NCBI RefSeq assembly: GCF_013760845.1
Contig: NZ_JACDUU010000004.1
Coordinates: forward strand, 7,877 to 71,876
Origin: [Anoxybacillus] calidus
GTDB lineage: Bacteria > Bacillota > Bacilli > Bacillales > Anoxybacillaceae
Length of the DNA stretch: 64,000 nt
Direction: 5' to 3'
Shown piece after piece: positions 1-11,468 of the stretch. The position numbers and the translations under genes are program-made. The first letter of the stretch is position 1. Every line of letters starts with the position of its first letter. The notes under the pieces are model-generated. The model made no database searches. It saw only the letters and a program-made list of their open reading frames with translations, and had not been told where the DNA came from.

Positions 1-1310
1 ATGGCTCCTTGCTGTCCTGGGAAAGTTCCTGGTATTGGCTGCATCGGCATAGCTCCTTGCTGTCCTGGGAAAGTTCCTGGTATTGGCTGCATCGGCATGG
101 CTCCTTGCTGTCCCGGGAAAGTTCCTTGTGCTGGCTGCATGAACATTGGATAAGCTTGCGGCATTTGTTGATCATAACTATAAGGAGCAGCTGATACATA
201 AGGCTGATAATAAATCGGTGCATGAAAACCATGGCCTGGCATAACCGGAGTGACTGGAACACAATGGGCATACGGATTCATCTGAACTGGACTTTCTTGG
301 AACATCGGTGGAACATTGCTTATCGGAGACACATTCTCTGCTGCTTGATTATTTGCACCTTCTTCAACCAGATTCGGTGGTACATTTGGCATTTCTGGCA
401 TATACTCATTTGATTCGCCCACGCTATCATCAATTCCCGGCATGGCTACGGGCTGATTAGGATACATCGGTTGATAACCAGTTGGTGCCATTACAGGCGG
501 CTGATAGTTAAATCCATAGCCCGGCATGACTGGAGTGACAGGCACGCATGACTGTTGCGGCACCTGTATCGGCTGCTGGTCAAAAATATTTTGTGGCATC
601 ATTGGAATATATGGTATTTTTGGCATTTCTGGTGGCTGGTCTAGACTCGGCTCCTTTACTTTTTTCTCTTCTTCCACCGGGCTTTCCAAGTCTGGCTCCT
701 GCTTCATAATTTCCGGTAAAATATTAGCCGGTTTTGGAGGAATGTTTGGTATATTTGGCATGATATTAGGCATATTCACATTTCCTTGCGGAGTAAATGG
801 CTCCACTGCATGAGTGAGCGGTGAAACATTGACCGTTTTTTGTAAATCTTTTTGAATTTCCTTTGTATTTGGCTTACTATCCATTTTTGGAACTTCCTGC
901 GTAATCGGTTTCTGTGTTTCCTTTGGAGCTGTTTCCATTGCCGGAGCTTTAGGTTGTTCCTTTGGAGTTTCCTTTATATTCTCTTTTATTTGAGATATAA
1001 TATTTTCTTTTTTCGGCTCGTTAACCATTTCTGCTTCTATATCAAATGAAATAAATGGATGTTGTTCGACATTAGGATGCTCTTGTTTCGGTGCTTCTTT
1101 TTTTGGAGCAATATGAATTTTTGTTTCCTTTTTTTGTTCCTCTTTTTTAAGAGGTACCCCTTCGGATGGTACTTTAATTTTCATGCCAGGCATAATCATA
1201 TCTGGGTTGCTTAAGTGAGCATTCATTTTCTTTAATTGTTCAAAATTGACCCCGTATTTTTGTGCAATCTTCCAAAGGGTATCCCCTTTTTGGACAATAT
1301 GGATTTTCAC
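1..1310 (-). CDS. safA: SafA, spore coat/inner coat morphogenetic protein (C-terminus cut by window edge)
   Basis: At least 436 residues are visible; the stop lies outside the window. Residues about 1-50 form a LysM domain (KIHIVQKGDTLWKIAQKYG, then the PGMKIKVPS end), which in this family anchors the protein at the forespore cortex/coat interface. A Lys/Glu-rich linker follows, then a Pro/Met/Gln/Tyr-rich region typical of coat proteins. The part nearest the edge consists of 16-residue repeats. The start is GTG at 1308-1310, behind a strong AGGAGGGG; no ATG lies in a better position. Known role of the family: SafA recruits inner-coat proteins and interacts with SpoVID, which is also in this window. 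The position next to nadA matches B. subtilis. B. subtilis SafA has about 387 residues, so this one is longer, probably because of the repeats. Confidence 0.9.
   Translation of the reverse strand, partial: MKIHIVQKGDTLWKIAQKYGVNFEQLKKMNAHLSNPDMIMPGMKIKVPSEGVPLKKEEQKKETKIHIAPKKEAPKQEHPNVEQHPFISFDIEAEMVNEPKKENIISQIKENIKETPKEQPKAPAMETAPKETQKPITQEVPKMDSKPNTKEIQKDLQKTVNVSPLTHAVEPFTPQGNVNMPNIMPNIPNIPPKPANILPEIMKQEPDLESPVEEEKKVKEPSLDQPPEMPKIPYIPMMPQNIFDQQPIQVPQQSCVPVTPVMPGYGFNYQPPVMAPTGYQPMYPNQPVAMPGIDDSVGESNEYMPEMPNVPPNLVEEGANNQAAENVSPISNVPPMFQESPVQMNPYAHCVPVTPVMPGHGFHAPIYYQPYVSAAPYSYDQQMPQAYPMFMQPAQGTFPGQQGAMPMQPIPGTFPGQQGAMPMQPIPGTFPGQQGA
3..146. repeat. 48-bp tandem repeats inside safA
   Basis: Units start at 3, 51 and 99. 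The first two are almost identical and the third is diverged at its far end. On the coding strand each unit encodes 16 residues of the type PMQPIPGTFPGQQGAM. The period is a multiple of three, so copy-number change keeps the frame. The array may continue beyond the window edge. Confidence 0.95.
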
Positions 1311-1442
1311 TCGGTTCCCCTCCTATATAAAAAAGTCCATATGTTCTATTTAAGCTTCGGCTAGTTGTCACAATCATTCTTCAACACAACTTATGATAGA
1401 AAAAACAAATTTATGATAAAAAATCACAGCTTCTCCAAAGTA

Positions 1443-1513
1443 AAGGGCCAGACCTTTCTCTCATGATATATAGCTTATACGTCGCTATATACGCGAGAAA
1501 AAATCTGACCCTT
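1443..1513 (-). terminator. Long imperfect hairpin after nadA
   Basis: The arms AAGGGCCAGACCTTTCTC and GAGAAAAAATCTGACCCTT pair imperfectly, and inside them the TATATAGC/GCTATATA core pairs. The hairpin lies just downstream of the nadA stop on the minus strand and upstream of safA. It probably ends the nadBCA transcript. It shares the CAGACC/CTGACCC pieces with other hairpins of this window. Confidence 0.6.
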
Positions 1514-1520
1514 GTAAGTC

Positions 1521-2624
1521 TTACACGTGAGCTAGCATTCGTTCTAACGCAGCCAATGCATCGTTTGCAATCTCTTGCGGAACAGTAATTTGGTTAACGA
1601 TTTTTCCTTTTTCAAGCCATTCTAATGTCCAAAGCAAATGAGGTAAATCAATGCGATTCATAGTGAGACATGGACACATATATGGATTTAATGAAACAAT
1701 TTCTTTATCTGGATGCTGTTGAATCAGACGATTCACTAAGTTCATCTCTGTACCGATTGCCCATTTGCTTCCTGTCGGTGCTTTCTCAATGGTTTCGATA
1801 ATGTATTTTGTCGAGCCATTATAATCTGATAATTCGACTACTTCACGGCTGCACTCTGGATGAACAATAATATTCATATCTGGTTTTGTTTTGCGAATGT
1901 ATTCGATATTGTTCACTGTAAAGTTTCCGTGAACAGAACAGTGTCCTTTCCAAAGAATCACTTTTACCTTTTGCAAATCTCCTTCATATTCAAATGAGTC
2001 AGTATGTGGATTCCAAACCGCCATTTCATCGAGTCCGACACCTAAATCATAAGCGGTGTTTCTTCCTAGATGTTGGTCTGGAAGGAAGAAAATTCGTTCT
2101 TTTTGTGTAAATGCCCATTCTACCATTTTTTTTGCATTCGAAGAAGTAACTGTCGCACCGCCGTTTCGTCCGACAAATGCTTTAATTGCCGCTGTTGAAT
2201 TTACATACGTTAACGGCAAAATCGTATCTCCAAACGTTTCTTGTAAAATCGGCCACGCTCTCTCGACTTGTGCAATATTCGCCATATCCGCCATGGAACA
2301 CCCCGCTCGCATATCAGGCAGGATGACTTTTTGATGGTCCCCTGTTAAAATATCTGCTGTTTCTGCCATAAAATGTACACCGCAAAAAACGATATATTCT
2401 GCCTTGTCGTTTTTCGCTGCTACTTGTGCTAATTGTAATGAATCGCCCGTTGCATCAGCAAATTGAATAACCTCATCTTTTTGATAATGGTGGCCTGGAA
2501 TAAATAGACGCTCACCAAAATTCTCTTTAATCCCGCGAACGCGCTTTTCCATTTCTTCCACACTCATCGTTTTATATCTTTGGGGCATGTCGTCATGCTG
2601 TTTCATCATTTCTAATACGTTCAT
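1521..2624 (-). CDS. nadA: Quinolinate synthase NadA
   Basis: 367 residues, the usual length for the Bacillus form. Condenses iminoaspartate with dihydroxyacetone phosphate to quinolinate, the second step of de novo NAD synthesis, using a [4Fe-4S] cluster. Cysteines sit in the expected family motifs: GCSMADM, GHCSVHG and CPCLTMN. The start at 2624 follows GGAGGAAAG. It is the last gene of nadB-nadC-nadA, 12 bp after nadC. The divergently encoded NifS is the known cluster-supplying desulfurase for this enzyme in B. subtilis. Confidence 0.97.
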   Translation of the reverse strand: MNVLEMMKQHDDMPQRYKTMSVEEMEKRVRGIKENFGERLFIPGHHYQKDEVIQFADATGDSLQLAQVAAKNDKAEYIVFCGVHFMAETADILTGDHQKVILPDMRAGCSMADMANIAQVERAWPILQETFGDTILPLTYVNSTAAIKAFVGRNGGATVTSSNAKKMVEWAFTQKERIFFLPDQHLGRNTAYDLGVGLDEMAVWNPHTDSFEYEGDLQKVKVILWKGHCSVHGNFTVNNIEYIRKTKPDMNIIVHPECSREVVELSDYNGSTKYIIETIEKAPTGSKWAIGTEMNLVNRLIQQHPDKEIVSLNPYMCPCLTMNRIDLPHLLWTLEWLEKGKIVNQITVPQEIANDALAALERMLAHV

Positions 2625-2636
2625 GTTTCTTTCCTC

Positions 2637-3476
2637 CTACTCCCATTCCTCAATGTTAAAGCTAATATCTAGCGACTTGACAGAATGCGTTAACATTCCT
2701 AACGAAATATAATCAACGCCCGTATCGCCATATTCCGCAATATTCTCCAATGTGATCCCACCAGACGCTTCGGTCATAATCGGCTTCGGTACGAGCTTTA
2801 CAAACTCGTGAATTTCCTCCGGTGAACGGTTATCAAACATGATGATATCCGCTCCAGCTGCAACCGCTTCCAATACTTGTTCTCTTGTTTCTGTTTCTAC
2901 CTCCACTTTCACCATATGTCCTACTTTTTCACGAACCGCTTTTACCGCTTGTGTAATGGAACCGCAAAAAGCGATGTGATTGTCTTTAATCATCACTGCA
3001 TCGTATAGACCGAAACGATGATTATAACCGCCCCCGCAAGTCACTGCGTATTTCTCTAACATCCGCAATCCCGGCGTTGTCTTTCGTGTATCACAAATGC
3101 GTGTATAATCGCTATTTAGCAGAGCGACCGCCCGATTGGTTAACGTCGCAATGCCGCTCATTCGCTGCAATAAATTTAAGATGACGCGCTCGCCAGTTAA
3201 AAGCGGAACAATCGGTCCAGAAACAGTGGCGATGATTTCTCCTTTTTTTACTATCTCTCCATCTTGTTTATAAATGATTGTTTCAATAGCAGAGTCTAAA
3301 AGACGAAAACCAGTAGAAATAATCTCAACTCCTGCAAGAATTCCATCCTCTTTTACAAGAAAATATCCCTTTGCTTTTTGGTTGCTTGAAAAAATCGTCT
3401 CGCTTGTTATATCACGCTCGCCGATATCCTCTAGAAAAAACGATTGCAGCATTTGTTGTAGCTTCAATTTATTCAT
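2637..3476 (-). CDS. nadC: Nicotinate-nucleotide (quinolinate) phosphoribosyltransferase NadC
   Basis: 279 residues, normal length. Converts quinolinate and PRPP to nicotinate mononucleotide. The family signatures DTRKTTPGLRMLEKYAV, then GGGYNHRFGLYDAVMIKDNH (PRPP/quinolinate site) and the late FDNRSPEEI and EASGGI barrel motifs are present. It lies between nadB (12-bp gap) and nadA (12-bp gap), clearly in one transcript. Confidence 0.97.
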   Translation of the reverse strand: MNKLKLQQMLQSFFLEDIGERDITSETIFSSNQKAKGYFLVKEDGILAGVEIISTGFRLLDSAIETIIYKQDGEIVKKGEIIATVSGPIVPLLTGERVILNLLQRMSGIATLTNRAVALLNSDYTRICDTRKTTPGLRMLEKYAVTCGGGYNHRFGLYDAVMIKDNHIAFCGSITQAVKAVREKVGHMVKVEVETETREQVLEAVAAGADIIMFDNRSPEEIHEFVKLVPKPIMTEASGGITLENIAEYGDTGVDYISLGMLTHSVKSLDISFNIEEWE

Positions 3477-3488
3477 TGTCCCTCTCCC

Positions 3489-5042
3489 CTACACATTTAC
3501 GAATAGCTCTTCTTTCGTACGCACAATACGCGTTCCCTTCCAATTCTTATCCATAGATGGATAATCGGTTCGATAATGCCCACCACGGCTTTCCGTTCTT
3601 TTGAGTGCGGACGTTGTAATCATCCAGCCGATGATAATCATATTGATTATTGTGATCTCCTCGATTGTTAATTCATTCAAATCAACGCTCAATAAATCCG
3701 GAATAGAAAACTGCTCAAACCACTGTTTTGCGCACTCTAAACCCGATTCATTCCTCACAATTCCGACATATTGCATCATTCGTGTTTGGATTTGTTGCTT
3801 GGATGGCAACGTTTTTGTGAGTTTTTTCATAAAATGGTTCTCCGTATATTTACACGTTTCTACAAAATGATTTTCCTGAACACCATTCCGTAATATCTCT
3901 GCTAATCGCTTGCCAAATACGATTCCTTCAAGCAACGAGTTGCTAGCTAAACGGTTGGCTCCGTGAACTCCTGTACAAGCCGCTTCTCCGACCGCATACA
4001 ACCCTGCTACAGAAGTTCGGCCATTTACATCCGTCTTAATCCCACCCATCAGGAAATGAGCTCCCGGTACAACGGGCAGTTTACCGCTTTCTATATCGAT
4101 TCCATATGAACGGCAAAGCTGAGAAATCGTTGGGAATCGATGTGAAAAGTTAGCAATCATCGAAATGTCTAAATACACGTTGTTTCCTTGTAACACTTCG
4201 TCATGAATCGTGCGTGCAACCACATCCCGAGGTGCTAAGTCCTTTTGCGGATGAATAGACTCCATAACCTTTCGTCCATCCTCAGTCACTAATATGGCTC
4301 CTTCACCGCGCACTGCCTCAGAAATTAGTCCTACCGCTTTTCCATTTATATAAAGCATCGTCGGATGAAATTGGATAAATTCCATATCAACGATCTCGGC
4401 ACCGGCGCGATACGCTAGGGCAATCCCGTCTCCCGTTACCGTAGAGGCATTAGAAGAAAAAGCATATATACTGCCGCATCCTCCTGTCGCAATCACAGTG
4501 GCAGATGCATAATAACAAGCTGCTTCTCCCGATTTTTTCTTTGTTTTTATACCTACACAACGACCATTCTTTATTAAAAGCTCTAAAACCATTTCCTCTT
4601 CAACAACAGTTACTTTATCAACTAGTTGCTTCAATAAAAATGAGACAAGCTTTCGTCCTGTGGCATCCCCACCGGCATGAAGAATTCTTCGGAACTGATG
4701 AGCTCCTTCTTTTCCTAGTTGAAGATGACCTCTCTCATCCGTATCAAACCGAAATCCTTTATTTATTAGCTCTTGAATTTGTTTCGGTCCTTCCTGTACA
4801 AGAATTTCAACAGCTCTTTGATCATTGTGATGACATCCTGCTACCACTGTATCTTCGTAATGAGAGTGCCAATCGTCTTCTTTAGAAACGACTGCCGCCA
4901 CTCCTCCTTGAGCAAGCCAGGAGTTACTTTGCTCTTTTTTTGATTTTGTGAAAATCATCACATTTTTATCCTCGTGTAAGTAATATGCCGTAATTAAAGC
5001 AGCGATACCGCTTCCCACGATAATAACATCTGCATTAGGCAT
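3489..5042 (-). CDS. nadB: L-aspartate oxidase NadB
   Basis: 517 residues from the chosen start. FAD-dependent oxidation of L-aspartate to iminoaspartate, the first step of de novo NAD synthesis. The N-terminus has the dinucleotide fold VIIVGSGIAAL, followed by SNSWLAQGGVAAV, typical of the fumarate reductase/aspartate oxidase family. The ATG at 5042 (MPNADVII) was chosen over the upstream ATG at 5060 because GTAGGAGG lies seven bases before it. First gene of nadBCA, divergent from nifS-nadR. Confidence 0.96.
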   Translation of the reverse strand: MPNADVIIVGSGIAALITAYYLHEDKNVMIFTKSKKEQSNSWLAQGGVAAVVSKEDDWHSHYEDTVVAGCHHNDQRAVEILVQEGPKQIQELINKGFRFDTDERGHLQLGKEGAHQFRRILHAGGDATGRKLVSFLLKQLVDKVTVVEEEMVLELLIKNGRCVGIKTKKKSGEAACYYASATVIATGGCGSIYAFSSNASTVTGDGIALAYRAGAEIVDMEFIQFHPTMLYINGKAVGLISEAVRGEGAILVTEDGRKVMESIHPQKDLAPRDVVARTIHDEVLQGNNVYLDISMIANFSHRFPTISQLCRSYGIDIESGKLPVVPGAHFLMGGIKTDVNGRTSVAGLYAVGEAACTGVHGANRLASNSLLEGIVFGKRLAEILRNGVQENHFVETCKYTENHFMKKLTKTLPSKQQIQTRMMQYVGIVRNESGLECAKQWFEQFSIPDLLSVDLNELTIEEITIINMIIIGWMITTSALKRTESRGGHYRTDYPSMDKNWKGTRIVRTKEELFVNV

Positions 5043-5063
5043 ACATAAGCCTCCTACCATTTA

Positions 5064-5112
5064 ATATGTCTTGACACTTATATTGACATATAATTAAACT
5101 TATGACAAGACT
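5064..5112. promoter_or_regulatory. Divergent nadB/nifS control region with inverted repeat (putative NadR operator)
   Basis: GTCTTGACA (5068-5076) and GACAAGAC (5104-5111) form the two ends of an inverted repeat in the short space between the divergent operons. A possible minus-strand promoter is TTGTCA, 17 bp, CAATAT. A plus-strand TTGACA lies at 5071-5076. In B. subtilis NadR (YrxA) represses both nadBCA and nifS from this region; nadR is the second gene of the plus operon here. Assignment to NadR is inference from context and symmetry. Confidence 0.6.
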
Positions 5113-5148
5113 TTTCTTATCATTAAGCAAAAAAAAGGAAGGATGTTC

Positions 5149-6279
5149 ATGATTTATTTAGATTACGCAGCAACAACGCCCATGAGCGATGAGGCGTTAC
5201 GTATATATAATGAAACAGCGAAAACATTTTTTGGAAATACAAGCAGTTTACATGACATTGGCAGCTCAGCGGCACGGCTTTTAGAGATTTGCCGGAAAGA
5301 ACTAGCCAAGCTTATTCATTCAGACGAAAATGGAATTTACTTTACAAGCGGTGGAACGGAGTCGAATATTCTAGCAATTCGTTCTCTGATTCAAGCTCAT
5401 CGCCATAAAGGAAATCATTTAATTACTACGACTACAGAACATGCATCACTGTATCATTTGTTTCAACAATTAGAAGCGGAAGGATACGATGTTACGTATC
5501 TACCTGTAGATTCATCTGGTATAATTTCCTTAAAAGATTTAGAAGAAGCAATTACACCTCAAACCATTCTTGCATCCATTCATCATGCCAACTCAGAAAT
5601 TGGCACAATTCAACCCATTCGTGAGATTGGTCAAATATTAAGGCAATATAAAGTGCTATTTCATAGTGACTGTGTGCAAACGTTTGGTAAAATACATGTA
5701 GATGTAGAAGATATGATGATTGACAGCCTTTCGATTTCCAGTCATAAAATTTATGGTCCAAAAGGGCTCGGTGCTGTTTATATTCGCCCAAGCATAAAAT
5801 GGAAACCTTGTCTACCAGGTACAACGCATGAAAGTGGCTTCCGGCCTGGAACGGTTAATGTTCCCGGAATTGCTTCGTTCATCACTGCCGCCCAGCAAAT
5901 ATGTACGAACTTACCGAACGAACATGCACGACTTGCCCAATTACGCCAATATTTTATTCGTTTCATCCATAAAAATCAGTTACCGATTACGATCGAGGGT
6001 CATCCTGAAAATGTGTTACCTAATATCATCGGTCTTTCTGTTCATGGTGTCGATGGACAGTATACGATGCTTGAGTGCAATCGACATGGAATTGCGATTT
6101 CAACTGGAAGCGCGTGTCAAGTAGGAAAACAAGCGCCCTCAAGGACTATGATTGCGATTGGAAAAAACAAAGAAGAGGCCAAACAATTTGTTAGAATTTC
6201 TCTCGGTAAATGGACAACGACAAACGATATAGAAACCGTAATCTCTGTGCTCAAGAACATTTGCAACCAATTTTCATAA
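5149..6279 (+). CDS. nifS: Cysteine desulfurase NifS (NAD pathway)
   Basis: 376 residues. PLP-dependent release of sulfur from cysteine. The PLP lysine motif SISSHKIYGPKGLG and the persulfide cysteine in STGSACQ are present, as is HADC-like HSDCVQTFGK. The ATG at 5149 was chosen because AAGGAAGG lies six bases upstream; the ATG at 5143 touches the ribosome binding site. In B. subtilis the protein at this locus supplies the NadA cluster, and its pairing with nadR and opposite nadBCA supports that role here rather than general Fe-S assembly. Confidence 0.95.
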   Translation: MIYLDYAATTPMSDEALRIYNETAKTFFGNTSSLHDIGSSAARLLEICRKELAKLIHSDENGIYFTSGGTESNILAIRSLIQAHRHKGNHLITTTTEHASLYHLFQQLEAEGYDVTYLPVDSSGIISLKDLEEAITPQTILASIHHANSEIGTIQPIREIGQILRQYKVLFHSDCVQTFGKIHVDVEDMMIDSLSISSHKIYGPKGLGAVYIRPSIKWKPCLPGTTHESGFRPGTVNVPGIASFITAAQQICTNLPNEHARLAQLRQYFIRFIHKNQLPITIEGHPENVLPNIIGLSVHGVDGQYTMLECNRHGIAISTGSACQVGKQAPSRTMIAIGKNKEEAKQFVRISLGKWTTTNDIETVISVLKNICNQFS

Positions 6280-6299
6280 GAAGGGAGTGTTGAATAAGA

Positions 6300-6839
6300 A
6301 TGAAAGACGAGAAGAAAATTCTTGGAGAGGAAAGAAGACAACTAATTTTGCAGTGGCTAAAAGAAAGCCGCGAGCCGCTTACTGGCGCAGAGTTGGCAAC
6401 AAAAACAAATGTAAGCCGCCAAGTCATTGTACAAGACATTTCGCTTTTAAAAGCGCGCAACGAACCGATTATCGCAACAAGTCAAGGCTATTTATATTTA
6501 CAAACGAATCCTCAAGAACAAACGTATACACGGGTTGTTGCTTGCTATCATACTCCTGAGCAGACACTTAAAGAGTTACAAGTAATTGTCGACCACGGAG
6601 TCACTGTAAAAGATGTGACAATTGAGCACCCCGTGTATGGCGATTTAACTGCTTCTGTTATGGTAAGCAATCGCCAAGAAGCCGAGCAGTTTATCAAAAA
6701 AATTGAAGAAACGAAATCAGCGTACTTACTGCAATTAACCGATGGAACACACCTTCACACGCTTGAGGCGAACTCTATCGCCAAGCTTGATGCTGCTTGT
6801 GATGCGTTGAAAAAAGCAGGCTTTTTAATTGAATCGTAA
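6300..6839 (+). CDS. nadR: NadR (YrxA/NiaR) transcriptional repressor of NAD synthesis
   Basis: 179 residues. The N-terminal winged helix-turn-helix (about 10-65, with GAELATKTNVSRQVIVQDIS) is followed by a 3H domain (about 75-175) with conserved histidines in VIVDHGV, TIEHPVYGDL and THLHTL. The family binds nicotinic acid or a related compound and represses NAD genes. It starts 21 bases after nifS, with GAAGGGAG upstream; in-frame stops exclude an earlier start. Likely autoregulated through the shared nadB/nifS operator. Confidence 0.95.
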   Translation: MKDEKKILGEERRQLILQWLKESREPLTGAELATKTNVSRQVIVQDISLLKARNEPIIATSQGYLYLQTNPQEQTYTRVVACYHTPEQTLKELQVIVDHGVTVKDVTIEHPVYGDLTASVMVSNRQEAEQFIKKIEETKSAYLLQLTDGTHLHTLEANSIAKLDAACDALKKAGFLIES

Positions 6840-6890
6840 AAAAGCATAAATGCTTATTAAAACTCGGTGCGAGTACAGGTTTAAATAGGT

Positions 6891-6980
6891 AAAAAGCGGC
6901 TGACTTATAAGTGTCTGAACTCGCTACAACCCACTATATAATGGTTGTAGAGGTCTGACACTTTAGTCAGCCGCTTTTTT
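6891..6980. terminator. Long hairpin between convergent nadR and pheA
   Basis: A perfect 15-bp outer stem (AAAAAGCGGCTGACT at 6891-6905 with its complement at 6965-6979) encloses GTGTCTGAAC/GGTCTGACAC (imperfect) and a perfect CTACAACC/GGTTGTAG core. Runs of A and T at the two ends suit termination in both directions. It overlaps the pheA stop codon. Member of the hairpin family also at 13251, 44061 and 45305. Confidence 0.85.
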
Positions 6981-7830
6981 ATTTAATCACATAATATGGA
7001 TAACTTCCTAATACTTGTACGGAACAATCGAGCGCTTCCAATTCAGCGATGGCACCGGGGATTAGGACTTCATCCATCTTTTGATCCACATCAACGATAA
7101 AAAAATAATTTCCTAATCCTGTTTTGGCTGGACGAGATTCAATTTTCGTTAAGTTTAATTTCCGCCACGCAAAAGCAGACAATACTTGATGAAGCGCACC
7201 AGCTTGGTCTTTTGGAAGGGTAATCATCAATGTTGTTTTATCGCCGGCATAGAGCGGCGAATCGATGGCAAGTTCCCCGTTTTCTCTCTGAACAATGATA
7301 AACCGCGTATGATTATAATCATAGTCGTGAATATTTTCCTGAACAATCGTCAAACCGTACGTTTGAGCGGCTAATCGATTGGCAATCGCTGCGATTTTTA
7401 ATTGTGGATTCTCACTAACAAATTTCGCTGCAGCGCTAGTCGATGTCGTATACTCATACATCGCCTGCTTGAAATGCTGATGTAAAAATTTATGGCACTG
7501 GGCAATGGCATGGGAGTGAGAATATACATAACGTATCGCAGTCCAATCGTCCGCATGATTAGGGTGCACCATTAAATGCTGCTGAATAGGAGCCACAATC
7601 TCCCCAACAATCGGCAATGTTTGTTCATGCACTAAATAATCAATTGTTAAATTAACAGAGCCTTCAATCGCATTTTCAAGCGGAACAACCCCCAGCTCCA
7701 CTTCCCCGCTGCTTACGGCATCAATGCATTCCGGTATTGTGTTGTATGGCACTTTTTCGGCATTTGGAAAAACGGTTGTCACCGCTAAGTCCGTAAATGT
7801 TGCTTTCGGTCCTAAATAGCCAATTTTCAT
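6979..7830 (-). CDS. pheA: Prephenate dehydratase PheA
   Basis: 283 residues. Converts prephenate to phenylpyruvate for phenylalanine synthesis. The catalytic PDT domain covers about 1-185 (YLGPKATFTDLA, PLENAIEGSV, NHTRFIIV with the catalytic threonine). A C-terminal ACT domain covers about 195-275 with LTKIESRPAK, the phenylalanine-sensing ESRP motif. The second of two adjacent ATGs was chosen for spacing to GGGAGAGG. Last gene of spo0B-obg-pheB-pheA, as in B. subtilis. Confidence 0.96.
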   Translation of the reverse strand: MKIGYLGPKATFTDLAVTTVFPNAEKVPYNTIPECIDAVSSGEVELGVVPLENAIEGSVNLTIDYLVHEQTLPIVGEIVAPIQQHLMVHPNHADDWTAIRYVYSHSHAIAQCHKFLHQHFKQAMYEYTTSTSAAAKFVSENPQLKIAAIANRLAAQTYGLTIVQENIHDYDYNHTRFIIVQRENGELAIDSPLYAGDKTTLMITLPKDQAGALHQVLSAFAWRKLNLTKIESRPAKTGLGNYFFIVDVDQKMDEVLIPGAIAELEALDCSVQVLGSYPYYVIK

Positions 7831-7848
7831 CATTTGCCTCTCCCTTAT

Positions 7849-8289
7849 TTACGCTCCTGAACCAACGACTTCTACTTTTTCGACAAATTCTAAATGGCGT
7901 AATTTTGTTAACAAATCCTCAATCTCTTCGTTCATGTCGTTTGTACTAATGGTCAGCGTTACATTGGCACGTCCTTGAAGCGGAATCGTTTGGTGAATCG
8001 TAAGCACGTTGCATCCAGCTGCTGCAACAACACTAAGAAGCTTAGACAACGTCCCGGAACGGTCTTCAAGATGAAAAAATAATGTAATAATACTTTCTTT
8101 CACAATGGCGTGAAAAGGGAAGACAGCATCGCGATATTTATAAAAAACGCTGCGGCTTACATCGACCATTTGCACCGCATCAGCGATGGAAGTTGCTTTT
8201 TTTCTTTCGAGCAGCTCCTTCGCCTCAAGCACCTTTTTCATCGCTTCCGGCAAAACGTCTTCCCGCACTAAATAAAACTTTTTATCCAA
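7849..8289 (-). CDS. pheB: PheB, ACT-domain protein
   Basis: 146 residues, the length of B. subtilis PheB. The N-terminal half has a helix-turn-helix-like segment ([24 protein letters not shown]); the C-terminal half is an ACT domain (about 70-145). The start appears to be TTG at 8289 after GGAAGGTG. Located between obg and pheA. The precise role in phenylalanine metabolism is not established in the family; a regulatory amino-acid-binding role is inferred from the ACT domain. Confidence 0.9.
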   Translation of the reverse strand: MDKKFYLVREDVLPEAMKKVLEAKELLERKKATSIADAVQMVDVSRSVFYKYRDAVFPFHAIVKESIITLFFHLEDRSGTLSKLLSVVAAAGCNVLTIHQTIPLQGRANVTLTISTNDMNEEIEDLLTKLRHLEFVEKVEVVGSGA

Positions 8290-8312
8290 GTGCCCGCACC
8301 TTCCTCGACCGT

Positions 8313-10167
<1,855 letters not shown>

Positions 10168-10255
10168 CCAAAATCCCCTATTAAAAGTTTTTTATTTAGT
10201 TAAATTATACCAAAAGGGACAAACATACAAAACAACGTTTTCTGTTAAAATGAGC

Positions 10256-10290
10256 AAAAAGAAAACCCTAACCAAAACGGTTAGAGTTTT
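10256..10290 (-). terminator. Rho-independent terminator of rplU-prp-rpmA
   Basis: On the minus strand AAAACTCTAACC pairs with GGTTAGGGTTTT around a five-base loop and is followed by TTTTCTTTTT. It lies directly after the rpmA stop and before the spo0B promoter. Confidence 0.88.
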
Positions 10291-10298
10291 CAAATGGC

Positions 10299-10604
<306 letters not shown>

Positions 10605-10937
10605 TTAATTTTCCGAAATTTGAATGTACTTGCCATAATCTCTTTCAATTGTTTGTAAGGAGACAATCATTCCTTCAAGGAGTAACTGGACTTTTTCCTC
10701 AACTGCTTGATCTTCAATCATAGGAATCTCACAGTGAAGATAGCCCCCGTTTTCTCCTTGCTTAATTTGCGGCTCCACTTTTGTAAGGGCGATAATCGAG
10801 TTAATCGCGCCGAATGAAACCGCGGATACTCCAGCACAAACAATATCTTGTCCACGCTTGGCAAAATTGGCGTGTCCGCTTAACGTAAAAGATTTAACTT
10901 TTCCTTGTTCTGTACGGTGAATGTCTACTTTTATCAT
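10605..10937 (-). CDS. prp: Ribosomal-processing cysteine protease Prp (YsxB)
   Basis: 110 residues. The catalytic dyad H22 (SGHANFAKRG) and C34 (DIVCAGVSA) is at the positions known for this family. It removes the N-terminal extension of L27. Located between rplU and rpmA, the invariant Firmicutes arrangement; the cleavable motif in the L27 product of this same operon confirms the pairing. Confidence 0.95.
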   Translation of the reverse strand: MIKVDIHRTEQGKVKSFTLSGHANFAKRGQDIVCAGVSAVSFGAINSIIALTKVEPQIKQGENGGYLHCEIPMIEDQAVEEKVQLLLEGMIVSLQTIERDYGKYIQISEN

Positions 10938-10947
10938 CGTCTACGCC

Positions 10948-11256
10948 TTACGCGTTAATTTTTTCGATTACTACTTTTGTGTAAGGTTGACGGTGACCTT
11001 GTTTACGACGTTGATTTTTCTTCGCTTTATATTTGAAAACGATGATTTTCTTTTGGCGACCATGCTTTGCTACTTTTGCAGTTACAGTTGCGCCAGATAC
11101 CGTAGGATTACCAACTTTTACAGTTTCTCCACCTACGAATAACACTTTGTCAAATGTAACTGTTTCGCCTTCAGCAACGTCGATTTTTTCAATGTAGATC
11201 TCTTGACCTTCTTGAACTTTAATTTGTTTACCGCCAGTTTCGATAATTGCGTACAT
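10948..11256 (-). CDS. rplU: 50S ribosomal protein L21
   Basis: 102 residues. Starts [18 protein letters not shown] and ends KVVIEKINA; contains [20 protein letters not shown], the rRNA-binding part. The ATG at 11256 follows TTAGGAGGTG; the open frame upstream to 11364 is leader RNA, not protein. First gene of the L21/Prp/L27 operon. Confidence 0.97.
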   Translation of the reverse strand: MYAIIETGGKQIKVQEGQEIYIEKIDVAEGETVTFDKVLFVGGETVKVGNPTVSGATVTAKVAKHGRQKKIIVFKYKAKKNQRRKQGHRQPYTKVVIEKINA

Positions 11257-11462
11257 ACTTGCACCTCCTAAATTAGACTCAGACTCGCCAGCTTCGAGGC
11301 GTTTCGCTACTAGCGAAAACTTACAACCTGAGCTGAGCGGTTGTAGCACGGGTGCTACAAACATGGCGTTCCATTTAGGATTCCCGCTTCATCGTGAAAC
11401 AAATGGTTTCACTCCACAAGGCTTGACCTCCCGTCCGCCCAACGGTACAAAACATTACAACA
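11257..11462 (-). promoter_or_regulatory. Ribosomal protein L21 leader RNA
   Basis: About 205 nucleotides lie between the predicted transcription start and the rplU ATG. They contain several paired segments: GTGAAACCATTTGTTTCAC, TTGTAGCAC/GTGCTACAA and TTTTCGCTAGTAGCGAAA. Bacilli carry a conserved structured leader here (the L21 leader family), thought to serve autoregulation. Assignment rests on position and hairpins, not on a covariance search. Confidence 0.75.
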
Positions 11463-11468
11463 TGAAAA

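Noticed and set aside
3-146. CRISPR array
   Set aside because: The units are contiguous without unique spacers and are in frame within a coding region.
9-1049. Plus-strand open frames opposite safA
   Set aside because: They mirror the repetitive Pro/Gln-rich coding strand of safA, have no ribosome binding sites and Trp/Ser-rich low-complexity products.
4505-4885. 126-codon plus-strand frame inside nadB
   Set aside because: Shadow of the well-supported nadB gene; no ribosome binding site and no family resemblance.
11257-11364. N-terminal extension of L21 to 11364
   Set aside because: Not conserved in L21; the segment is structured leader RNA and the ATG at 11256 has AGGAGGTG.
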